Notes: generated from the sequence alone by a model not told the origin. Shown: positions 1 to 5,282, numbered from the stretch's first letter. The stretch: DNA of 5,282 nt from an uncultured Actinomyces sp. (GCA_938030835.1 CALHID010000190.1:1-5282); one strand, 5' to 3'. A program made the numbers and translations.

Positions 1-486
1 ATCAACCCAACCCGGTAGGGGTGCGCCCCCGACAAGATCTGATGCCTGAGTTAGTGCTGCTTCCCTTGCGGCGGCGAGCGTCTTCTCAGGTGTATTTGTA
101 GATAGCGCTCTATCCCTTTCCTGCGCGGCCTGGGCTAGGGCATGCTCCTTTTCCTCAAGCTGTGCCTCCGACAAGAACTGAATCGCATCGATACCGTTTT
201 GCTCATTTTCGCCCATCAGCGCTTGGGTCTTACCGGCAGCGCTCAAGAAAGCAATGACCTCTGCATTTAGAGAGGTAATTGCGTCCTGGATTTCTTGAAG
301 GGCAGTCGTATATTGCTGTCGAGCTGCGACGGGGCCTGACTCTTCGCCCCACTTGCCTGCTGTTTGGGCTGATGTCAGCGATGCGACCTTAGAGGTCGCC
401 TGTCCCGCGAATTCGCCACGCGAGCTGTCTAGAGCTGATTGTGCGGCAGTAAATTCGTCGTTATTAACGCCAACTTCTCCGCTCAT
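1..486 (-). CDS. WXG100/ESX-like helical protein, 5' part only
   Basis: An open frame starts at ATG 486-484 and runs 162 codons without a stop to the window edge, so the C-terminus is unseen. A purine-rich GAGAG about 5 nt upstream can serve as ribosome binding site. The N-terminus (about residues 9-42) is Ala/Ser/Gln-rich and probably helical. A turn follows with A43-G-K-W46-G47-E and G51-P52, then a second helix (about 54-84) and a charged helical stretch rich in Gln, Glu and Ala (about 100-145). Helix, W-x-G-like turn, helix within the first 90 residues is the layout of WXG100 proteins, small secreted substrates of type VII-like systems. The visible part already exceeds their usual size of about 100 residues, so it may be an extended substrate or effector. 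No signal peptide, membrane segment or Cys is visible. The motif is K-W-G, not strict W-x-G, and there is no clear YxxxD/E signal after residue 59. That this is a real gene is fairly certain; the family is tentative. Confidence 0.7.
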   Translation of the reverse strand, partial: MSGEVGVNNDEFTAAQSALDSSRGEFAGQATSKVASLTSAQTAGKWGEESGPVAARQQYTTALQEIQDAITSLNAEVIAFLSAAGKTQALMGENEQNGIDAIQFLSEAQLEEKEHALAQAAQERDRALSTNTPEKTLAAAREAALTQASDLVGGAPLPGWVD

Positions 487-547
487 GCCGTCTCTCTTTC
501 CGCCTCTTGCCCGTTAAAATCAGACAAAAACTACCTGCTCGTACATA

Positions 548-571
548 TTGAAAATACAAGATCGTTTTCAA
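548..571. repeat. Inverted repeat TTGAAAA-N10-TTTTCAA in divergent promoter region
   Basis: Two perfect 7-bp arms (548-554 and 565-571) surround a 10-bp spacer. The arm centres are 17 bp apart, not far from two helical turns, so a dimeric regulator could contact both. The repeat spans the gap between the -35 and -10 of the best leftward candidate promoter, so a bound protein could repress that gene or coordinate both directions. With AT-rich 7-bp arms, chance is possible. Confidence 0.4.
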
Positions 572-628
572 AGGTGCACAAGCCCTTCCATATATGGGAT
601 TATTTTCGCGTAAAAGAGAACGTACGTC

Positions 629-637
629 AAAGGAGGT
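629..637 (+). promoter_or_regulatory. Strong Shine-Dalgarno fixing the PP2C GTG start
   Basis: AAAGGAGGT is an essentially full-length match to the anti-Shine-Dalgarno sequence. Counted from the AGGAGG core it lies 7 nt before the GTG at 644. It decides the start over the in-frame GTG codons at 668 and 680, which have no comparable site. Confidence 0.85.
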
Positions 638-643
638 TGAACT

Positions 644-1498
644 GTGGACCTTCCGCTCTGCGGCACCGTGATCCGCACCGTGTGGGGCGCGACCAGTGAC
701 ATCGGCCCCGTACGTTCCTCGAATCAAGACTCTTGGCTGGTGCAAGAACCCCTCTTCGCGGTTGCAGACGGGATGGGCGGAAACACCGAAGGGGAACTCG
801 CCTCGACAACTGCTCTTGAAGTGCTCTCTAACGCCCTCAGTCCCGAGGCCTTGGACGCAATTGACCCGAACCCGGCCGAGCTGGTAGGCGCGATCCGCGC
901 GGCCGCAGAGGCTGTGGCCTCGTTAGGGGAGAAGGAGGACCCGGCTGCCCCGGGAACTACGCTGTGCGGAACCCTGACCATCGACCAAGACGGTCCGCAG
1001 TGGCTGACCTTTAATATTGGCGATTCTCGTGCCTATCTCATTGCTGCCGGCAGTATTGTTCAGCTCACGACGGACCACTCGGCACTTCAAGAAGCAAAAG
1101 AATTTGCGCAGCGCACAGGCGCAGACCTTGTTCTTCCCCCCTCGAATGTCATCACTCGCGCACTCGGTGCCGCAATGCCAGAACTCCCGCAGGCCGACTA
1201 CGTCCTCACCCCCATGTGTGAAGGCGACGTTGTCTTGGTCTGTTCCGATGGAGTACACGGAGTTCTGAGCAACGAGGATATCCTCTCCACGGTCAGCGAC
1301 AATGCTTCCCCGCAAGAAATTGCCAATGCCCTGGTTGACCACGCCTTAGCTGCAGGTACGCGCGATAACGCAACTGCCCTTGTTATCCGTGCACAATCGG
1401 TTGTGGGAAGCCGCTACGATGGGGACATACGCGCGAGCGTGCGTCCACGTATCCCAGTGCGACCCCTTCCGGTCACAACGGCGCGCCGCGCCCGATAG
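644..1498 (+). CDS. PP2C-family (PPM) Ser/Thr protein phosphatase, soluble
   Basis: This protein removes phosphate from phosphoserine and phosphothreonine on proteins, using two metal ions (usually Mn or Mg), and opposes Hanks-type kinases in the cytoplasm. At 284 aa it carries the PP2C motifs in order: R24-x-x-N27-Q-D29; D42-G-M-G-G46; G104-T-T106; G126-D-S-R-A-Y131; D144-H-S146; S201-D202-G203; D241-N-A-T244. The metal-binding aspartates are all present, so it should be active. It is close to a minimal catalytic domain, with no membrane segment or extracellular domain, unlike membrane-anchored PstP of mycobacteria. A 13-residue leader precedes the domain. The tail from R257 is Arg/Pro-rich with 9 Arg in the last 28 residues, perhaps for docking. 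The start is GTG with a strong Shine-Dalgarno. Its stop lies 16 nt before the FHA gene, implying co-transcription. The cognate kinase is outside the window. Equivalents are called pstP, prpC or stp; I assign no symbol. Confidence 0.95.
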   Translation: MDLPLCGTVIRTVWGATSDIGPVRSSNQDSWLVQEPLFAVADGMGGNTEGELASTTALEVLSNALSPEALDAIDPNPAELVGAIRAAAEAVASLGEKEDPAAPGTTLCGTLTIDQDGPQWLTFNIGDSRAYLIAAGSIVQLTTDHSALQEAKEFAQRTGADLVLPPSNVITRALGAAMPELPQADYVLTPMCEGDVVLVCSDGVHGVLSNEDILSTVSDNASPQEIANALVDHALAAGTRDNATALVIRAQSVVGSRYDGDIRASVRPRIPVRPLPVTTARRAR

Positions 1499-1501
1499 AG
1501 A

Positions 1502-1507
1502 AAAGAG
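1502..1507 (+). promoter_or_regulatory. Ribosome binding site fixing the FHA protein start
   Basis: AAAGAG lies 7 nt before ATG 1515 in the short gap after the phosphatase stop. It supports 1515 as the start. The open frame extends upstream to a TTG at 1380, but using that would overlap the phosphatase gene by 119 nt and add 45 residues unlike a FHA-protein N-terminus. Confidence 0.65.
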
Positions 1508-1514
1508 TTTTCGA

Positions 1515-3056
1515 ATGCTGCAATTGGGCCGCCATGCAGTTCGCGGTAACGGTGGGTTCATCGTCGCCGGCCCCCTGGGCTTTGCCCTGGTTCCCGCTGA
1601 CCTCGCTGACTCCGCACAGCGCGTTGTCACCGATACCAACGAAGATCTGACAACCTGGGTTAATTCCGCTACAGCCAGCGGTTTGCCTTTCGCGCACATG
1701 GACCTGCGCGGCCCCGTTCCGCTTCTGTCCTTGGGTGGTAGCGCGAATGTTCGCGCAATTGCTCCCGGCTATGACACCCCCTTCACCTGGGGTGGCCCGC
1801 TGTCGATGTGGGAATTTGTGCCGGGCGAGTGGACGCTCATGGATATCGCATTGAGCGAGTTCGATGATGCTCAGCCGTGGGCACATTTTGCGACCTCTGA
1901 GGCCGAGGCCACTCAGGTCCGTATTGGCTACCCCGTCGAGCCCGAACTTCCCTCGGTCCCCGCGCTGGTGGAAGAGGAGAAGCCCGCTCAGGTTCAAGAA
2001 CAATACGCTGAGGATGCCCCCTCCGCTGAAGAATCCGCGCCCGAAACTGAGCCCGAGGCCTCGCACACGGTGTGGGGAGCGGCCACGGAAGAAGCCCAGG
2101 AGCAGGAGGAAGCTGCTAAGCCTCAGGCCGCAGAAGAACCCGCGCCGAAGTATCTGTGGGCACCCGATCCGGAGGCGGAAGCAAGCGTTGCCGAGGAAAC
2201 TCCGGATATTTATGCTGCAGGTGCTCAAGTTGCCGCCGCTCAGGCAGCAGTGACGCCGACCGCCGCTCCCGTTTACACCAGCCCCGAGGCCTTGGAAGAA
2301 ACCATCACCTCTGAGGCTTTCGCGGCAATGCAGCAGGAAGCTTTGCAAGATACACCGCAGGCCAGCGCTGAGCCACAGGCCAGCGTTGAATTGGATGCTC
2401 CCTCACTCGAGCAAAACTTTGAGCCCAGTGCTTTCGTTGAAGAAGAAGCTTCCATCGAAGTTCCCGCCGACGAACCCGCAAAGGTAGAGGCACAGGCCGC
2501 GCAAGAACCGGTCGAGCAGGAAAGCCAGCCCGAAGCTGAAGAGGTTGCCTCGGCCTCGGAAATCGAAGAAACCCCGGCGTATGAGGAAACCCCGGCTGCG
2601 GAAACTCCGGCTGCGGAAACTCCGGCAGCAGGTGCGGTCCCTGCTTTTGAAGTCGATAACTCCGATAGCGGCGCAACGGTACTGCGACGCGTCACCGATG
2701 ACTCGCAGCACGCGCAGGCCGGCTACCTGGTCTACGCGGGCGCTGCTCCCGTTGAACTCACTCACGACGTGATCTTGGGCCGCGACCCCAATGCCCGTGT
2801 CCTGACGGGACGTCCCTCGGCAACCGTTATGCGCGTGCCCAGCCCGGCAAACGAGATCTCGCGTTCGCACGCGGCCGTCATACCCAGCGGTTTTGGTTCC
2901 TGGATGCTCATGGATCTGGGAAGTGCGAATGGAACCCTGCTGCGTAGCTCGAATGGCAACGTTCAGGAAGTCCCCCCGCGCGTTACTGTGCCACTGAGCG
3001 ACGGCGACGTTATTGATCTGGGAGAAAACGTCCTGGTTGAATTCATTGTTCGATAA
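1515..3056 (+). CDS. FHA-domain protein with long acidic linker
   Basis: This is a 513-aa predicted phosphothreonine reader. Residues 1-140 form a compact, Trp- and Gly-containing domain with blocks such as P58-F-A-H and G93-G-P-L-S-M-W; it resembles, from memory, the N-terminal domain of a family of actinobacterial FHA proteins. Residues 142-378 are a low-complexity acidic Ala/Glu/Pro/Gln linker, probably disordered, with two aromatic islands (H184-T-V-W-G-A and K212-Y-L-W-A-P). A motif D384-S-G-A-T-V-L-R-R392 precedes the C-terminal FHA domain (about 405-513), which has the core ligand-binding residues G422-R423, S449-R-S-H452 and N472-G-T474. I recall family members with a Cys-rich zinc-ribbon-like segment before the FHA domain; none is visible here. 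There is no signal peptide or membrane helix, so it is probably cytoplasmic. It follows the phosphatase by 16 nt, suggesting that a kinase phosphorylates a partner, this protein binds it, and PP2C reverses it. The target is unknown. Confidence 0.93.
   Translation: MLQLGRHAVRGNGGFIVAGPLGFALVPADLADSAQRVVTDTNEDLTTWVNSATASGLPFAHMDLRGPVPLLSLGGSANVRAIAPGYDTPFTWGGPLSMWEFVPGEWTLMDIALSEFDDAQPWAHFATSEAEATQVRIGYPVEPELPSVPALVEEEKPAQVQEQYAEDAPSAEESAPETEPEASHTVWGAATEEAQEQEEAAKPQAAEEPAPKYLWAPDPEAEASVAEETPDIYAAGAQVAAAQAAVTPTAAPVYTSPEALEETITSEAFAAMQQEALQDTPQASAEPQASVELDAPSLEQNFEPSAFVEEEASIEVPADEPAKVEAQAAQEPVEQESQPEAEEVASASEIEETPAYEETPAAETPAAETPAAGAVPAFEVDNSDSGATVLRRVTDDSQHAQAGYLVYAGAAPVELTHDVILGRDPNARVLTGRPSATVMRVPSPANEISRSHAAVIPSGFGSWMLMDLGSANGTLLRSSNGNVQEVPPRVTVPLSDGDVIDLGENVLVEFIVR
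2568..2630 (+). repeat. In-frame 15-bp tandem repeats (ETPAA) in the FHA-protein linker
   Basis: The unit E-T-P-A-A occurs three times head to tail (2586-2600, 2601-2615, 2616-2630; residues 358-372). A related E-T-P-A-Y lies one codon upstream (2568-2582). Copies differ by silent changes such as ACC/ACT and GCT-GCG/GCA-GCA. The 15-bp period keeps the frame, so copy number could vary without breaking the gene. It extends the flexible linker before the FHA domain. Confidence 0.8.
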
Positions 3057-3076
3057 AACAGTGACCATATGGTGAA

Positions 3077-3130
3077 CGGGCCACCCGCGTAATTTCGCGG
3101 CGTGGCCTGCATCATTTGGCCACTACTTTT
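3077..3130 (+). terminator. Bulged GC hairpin after the FHA gene, probable terminator
   Basis: Beginning 20 nt after the FHA stop, 3077-3084 pairs with 3102-3109 (including one G-T wobble) and 3085-3089 (CCGCG) pairs with 3096-3100. One unpaired C (3101) and the 6-nt loop TAATTT complete a strong stem. No clean T-run follows it directly. A third arm, GGCCAC at 3118-3123, can instead pair with GTGGCC at 3102-3107 to form a smaller hairpin followed by TACTTTT. The two structures exclude each other. The likely role is to end the phosphatase-FHA transcript before the ppdK promoter. Confidence 0.6.
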
Positions 3131-3144
3131 CCATTGGTTAGTAT
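3116..3144 (+). promoter_or_regulatory. Candidate sigma70-type promoter of ppdK
   Basis: TTGGCC (3116-3121) and TAGTAT (3139-3144) are separated by 17 nt; each matches 4 of 6 consensus positions, including the key -35 TTG and the -10 TA...T. The predicted start is near 3151, giving a leader of about 54 nt. The -35 overlaps the last arm of the upstream hairpin region, so terminator and promoter are tightly packed. Its presence fits ppdK being transcribed separately from the phosphatase-FHA pair. Confidence 0.4.
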
Positions 3145-3155
3145 GTCAATACACA

Positions 3156-3176
3156 GGGTCCCGATGACGGGTACCC
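3156..3176 (+). promoter_or_regulatory. Hairpin in the ppdK 5' leader
   Basis: GGGTCCCG (3156-3163) pairs with CGGG (3168-3171) and ACCC (3173-3176), with a single bulged T at 3172 and an ATGA tetraloop (3164-3167). The 8-bp stem lies only a few nt after the predicted transcription start and about 18 nt before the ribosome binding site. It does not hide that site, so a role in mRNA 5'-end stability is more likely than blocking translation. It is not followed by a T-run and does not look like an intrinsic terminator. Confidence 0.5.
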
Positions 3177-3194
3177 CCCGAAACAACGGAAGTT

Positions 3195-3200
3195 GAGGGA
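3195..3200 (+). promoter_or_regulatory. Ribosome binding site of ppdK
   Basis: GAGGGA ends 4 nt before ATG 3205 (6 nt if counted from GAGG). The start is also supported by the protein beginning M-V-K-Y-V-Y-D-F-S-E-G, as expected for the start of this enzyme family. Confidence 0.65.
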
Positions 3201-3204
3201 CCAG

Positions 3205-5282
3205 ATGGTCAAGTATGTATACGACTTCTCCGAGGGCGACAAGTCAATGAAAGACTTGCTCGGAGGTAAGGGTGCGAACCTGGCAGAGATGACGAAGCTC
3301 GGCCTGCCTGTTCCTCCCGGATTCACAATTACCACCGAAGCGTGCCGCGTCTACCTGCACGACGGCAAGGCCCCTGAAAGTCTTGATACTGAAGTGACCG
3401 TCGCACTTCGCAAGGTCGAAGAAGAAATGGGACGCAAGCTGGGCGATCCCAAGGATCCCTTGCTTGTCTCGGTCCGTTCGGGCGCAAAGTTCTCCATGCC
3501 CGGCATGATGGAAACCGTCCTCAACATTGGCCTGAACGACGAATCCGTCCACGGTCTTGCTGCTGTCAGCGGCAACGAGCGTTTCGCATGGGACTCCTAC
3601 CGTCGACTGGTCCAGATGTTCGGCAAGACCGTTCTGGATATCGAAGGCGATCTCTTCTCTGACGCTCTGGACAACATGAAGAAGGAACGCGGCGTCAAGG
3701 GCGATACTGAGCTCACCGCCGAAGACCTCAAGAACTTGGTCGATATCTTCAAGACCATCGTCTACGAGCAGACCGGTGAAGAATTCCCGCAGGATCCTCG
3801 CACCCAGATGGACATGGCCATCGAGGCCGTCTTCCGTTCCTGGAACACCGAGCGTGCCCGCATCTACCGTCGTCGTGAGCGCATCCCCCACGACCTGGGC
3901 ACCGCAGTCAACATCTGCACCATGGTCTTTGGCAACATGGGCGAAAACTCCGGCACCGGCGTGTGCTTCACCCGCGACCCCTCCACCGGCCACTCCGGTG
4001 TGTACGGCGACTACCTCGAGAACGCACAGGGCGAAGACGTCGTTGCAGGTATCCGCAACACCCTCTCCCTGGCCGATCTTGAGAAGATCAACAAGCCGGT
4101 CTACGACGAGCTGCGCGGAATCATGCACAAGCTCGAAACCCACTACCGCGACCTGTGCGACATCGAATTCACCATCGAGCGCGGCAAGCTGTGGATGCTC
4201 CAGACCCGTGTCGGCAAGCGTACCGCTGCTGCAGCCTTCCGCGTCGCCGTCCAGCTGGTCGACGAAAAGCTCATCACCCGCGACGAGGCCCTGGGCCGCG
4301 TGACCGGTGACCAGCTCACCCAGCTGATGTTCCCGCAGTTCGATGCCTCTGCATCCAAGGAACTCATTGCTCGCGGTATGGCTGCCTCCCCGGGCGCAGC
4401 TGTTGGCCGCATCGTCTTCAATAACGCTCAGGCCGAGGCCTCGGCAGCAGCAGGCGTCAAGTGCGTGCTGGTCCGCCGTGAGACCAACCCTGACGATCTG
4501 CCCGGCATGGTCGCAGCCGAGGGCGTTCTGACTGCTCGTGGTGGCAAGACCTCGCACGCCGCAGTGGTTGCGCGCGGCATGGGTAAGACCTGTGTCTGTG
4601 GCGCTGAAGCCCTCGAGATCGATGCCGAGGCCGGAACCGTTACCGTCGCAGGCCGTGTCCTGACCGGCGAAGACACCATCGCAATCGACGGCCAGACCGG
4701 TGAGATCTTCCTGGGCGAGGTCCCCGTGACCGACTCCCCGGTGACCACCTACCTGAGCCACGGCCTCGAAGCTGGCCTGGCTGCAGCAGCTGGCGATCCC
4801 GGTACCTCCGAACTGATCGAGGCTGTCCACCGCATCCTCACTCACGCCGATGAGGTTCGTCGCCTGCAGGTGCGCGCTAACGCCGATACCCCCGAGGACT
4901 CGCAGCGTGCACTGGAGTTCGGTGCACAGGGCATCGGCCTGTGCCGTACCGAGCACATGTTCCTGGGCTCGCGTCGTCCGCTGGTTGAGCGCGTCATCCT
5001 CTCCGAGGAAGGCTCTACTGAGCGTCAGGAAGCATTCGATGCCCTGGAGAAGCTGCAGAAGGAAGACTTCCTGGCAATGCTCGAGGTCATGGACGGCAAG
5101 TCGATGACCGTGCGCTTGATCGACCCGCCGCTGCACGAGTTCCTGCCCCAGCTCACCGAGCTCGAGGTCAAGGTTGCACTCGCCAAGGCTGCTGGCACCG
5201 TTGATCCCGCAGATGAGGAAATGCTGGTCACCGTGCGTCGCTTCCACGAGCAGAACCCCATGCTGGGCCTGCGTGGTGTGCG
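3205..5282 (+). CDS. ppdK: Pyruvate phosphate dikinase, 3' end beyond window
   Basis: This enzyme interconverts ATP + phosphate + pyruvate and AMP + diphosphate + PEP in the cytosol, serving PEP synthesis or PPi-linked glycolysis. The frame is open from ATG 3205 to the edge: 692 codons plus 2 nt of a usual 870-900. The N-terminal ATP-grasp nucleotide-binding domain has G20-G-K-G-A-N25, V88-S-V-R91-S-G-A, G-T-G-V253-C-F-T-R-D-P, and E321 with L-Q333-T-R335. The swivelling phosphohistidine domain has G-G-K448-T-S-H451-A-A-V, where H451 is the phosphorylated catalytic His (His455 of the Clostridium symbiosum enzyme). The start of the PEP/pyruvate barrel shows G-L-C-R581-T-E-H-M-F and V-R637-L-I-D-P-P-L-H-E, substrate-binding arginines about 20 positions later than in C. 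symbiosum; the spacer between domains is correspondingly longer. The C-terminal catalytic Cys region lies outside. Codon use is strongly biased to C/G endings and CGT/CGC, implying high expression. Confidence 0.97.
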   Translation, partial: MVKYVYDFSEGDKSMKDLLGGKGANLAEMTKLGLPVPPGFTITTEACRVYLHDGKAPESLDTEVTVALRKVEEEMGRKLGDPKDPLLVSVRSGAKFSMPGMMETVLNIGLNDESVHGLAAVSGNERFAWDSYRRLVQMFGKTVLDIEGDLFSDALDNMKKERGVKGDTELTAEDLKNLVDIFKTIVYEQTGEEFPQDPRTQMDMAIEAVFRSWNTERARIYRRRERIPHDLGTAVNICTMVFGNMGENSGTGVCFTRDPSTGHSGVYGDYLENAQGEDVVAGIRNTLSLADLEKINKPVYDELRGIMHKLETHYRDLCDIEFTIERGKLWMLQTRVGKRTAAAAFRVAVQLVDEKLITRDEALGRVTGDQLTQLMFPQFDASASKELIARGMAASPGAAVGRIVFNNAQAEASAAAGVKCVLVRRETNPDDLPGMVAAEGVLTARGGKTSHAAVVARGMGKTCVCGAEALEIDAEAGTVTVAGRVLTGEDTIAIDGQTGEIFLGEVPVTDSPVTTYLSHGLEAGLAAAAGDPGTSELIEAVHRILTHADEVRRLQVRANADTPEDSQRALEFGAQGIGLCRTEHMFLGSRRPLVERVILSEEGSTERQEAFDALEKLQKEDFLAMLEVMDGKSMTVRLIDPPLHEFLPQLTELEVKVALAKAAGTVDPADEEMLVTVRRFHEQNPMLGLRGV

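Larger units (their letters stand above)
487..643. promoter_or_regulatory. Divergent intergenic region with candidate overlapping promoters
   Basis: This AT-rich 157-bp spacer separates two divergent start codons and must hold promoters for both. Leftward candidate: TTGAAA (complement of 566-571), 18 nt, TATGTA (complement of 542-547). Rightward candidates: TGCACA 575-580, 17 nt, GATTAT 598-603; or TTCAAA 567-572, 18 nt, TATATG 591-596. Each rightward hexamer matches only 4 of 6 consensus positions, so the true start cannot be chosen by eye. The inverted repeat at 548-571 overlaps the leftward core promoter. The palindromes CCATATATGG (588-597) and ACGTACGT (620-627) lie in the rightward promoter or leader. 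Confidence 0.4.

Noticed and set aside
439..745. Small frames on both strands across the divergent region (86, 93 and 60 codons)
   Set aside because: They overlap the left gene, the intergenic region and the phosphatase start, and show no motif and no good ribosome binding site.
1380..1514. Upstream TTG start that would lengthen the FHA protein by 45 residues
   Set aside because: It would overlap the phosphatase gene by 119 nt without a ribosome binding site, whereas ATG 1515 has AAAGAG at 7 nt spacing.
1473..3068. Long minus-strand frames (291 and 221 codons) opposite the FHA gene
   Set aside because: They mirror the low-complexity Ala/Glu/Pro linker and give repetitive Gly/Leu/Arg/Phe-rich products with no domain. 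The plus-strand frame has a clear FHA domain.
3169..3176. GGGTACCC palindrome as a separate operator before ppdK
   Set aside because: It is better explained as part of the longer leader hairpin at 3156-3176.
3776..4303. A 175-codon plus-strand frame inside ppdK
   Set aside because: It is an alternative-frame product rich in Ser/Pro/Ala/Thr, typical of out-of-frame reading of a GC-biased gene.
3244..5247. A 667-codon open frame on the minus strand inside ppdK
   Set aside because: It is an antisense shadow of the strongly biased ppdK codons. Its product has no recognisable motif, and the plus strand encodes an unmistakable PPDK.
1..5282. tRNA, rRNA, CRISPR array, insertion sequence or attachment site
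   Set aside because: I saw no spaced direct repeats, transposase motifs, terminal inverted repeats or tRNA-like cloverleaf on either strand. Apart from the two short intergenic gaps the window is coding.

Overview
The window looks like chromosome of a moderately GC-rich actinobacterium. The likely group is Actinomycetaceae or a relative; this is an inference from the pyruvate phosphate dikinase sequence style, the FHA/PP2C protein types and C/G-ending codons, not a database match. It holds four genes: two complete and two cut by the window edges.

Region 1 (1-486, minus strand) is the 5' part of a gene running off the left edge. Its 162 visible residues form an alanine-rich, mostly helical protein with a K-W-G turn at residues 45-47. 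This resembles the WXG100/ESX substrates of type VII-like secretion, but with a longer C-terminal part. Its codon use (CTA, AGA, AGG) is unlike its neighbours. Region 2 (487-643) is a divergent, AT-rich intergenic region with a 7-bp inverted repeat, a 10-bp palindrome and candidate overlapping promoters.

Region 3 (644-3056, plus strand) is a two-gene unit separated by 16 nt: a soluble PP2C-type Ser/Thr protein phosphatase of 284 aa, then a 513-aa protein with a globular N-terminal domain, a roughly 235-residue acidic Ala/Glu/Pro linker and a C-terminal FHA phosphothreonine-binding domain. Together they are the 'eraser' and 'reader' halves of a Ser/Thr phosphorylation circuit. No kinase lies in the window.

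Region 4 (3057-3204) separates this unit from the next gene. It has a strong bulged hairpin sharing an arm with a second hairpin, a sigma70-like promoter, and an 8-bp leader hairpin. Region 5 (3205 to the right edge) is the first 692 codons of pyruvate phosphate dikinase (ppdK), a strongly codon-biased central-carbon gene that interconverts pyruvate and PEP. It is probably functionally separate from the upstream unit.

The most interesting possibility is a phospho-signalling pair placed head-to-head with a secretion-substrate-like gene. Phospho-control of type VII-like secretion is a hypothesis from neighbourhood only.
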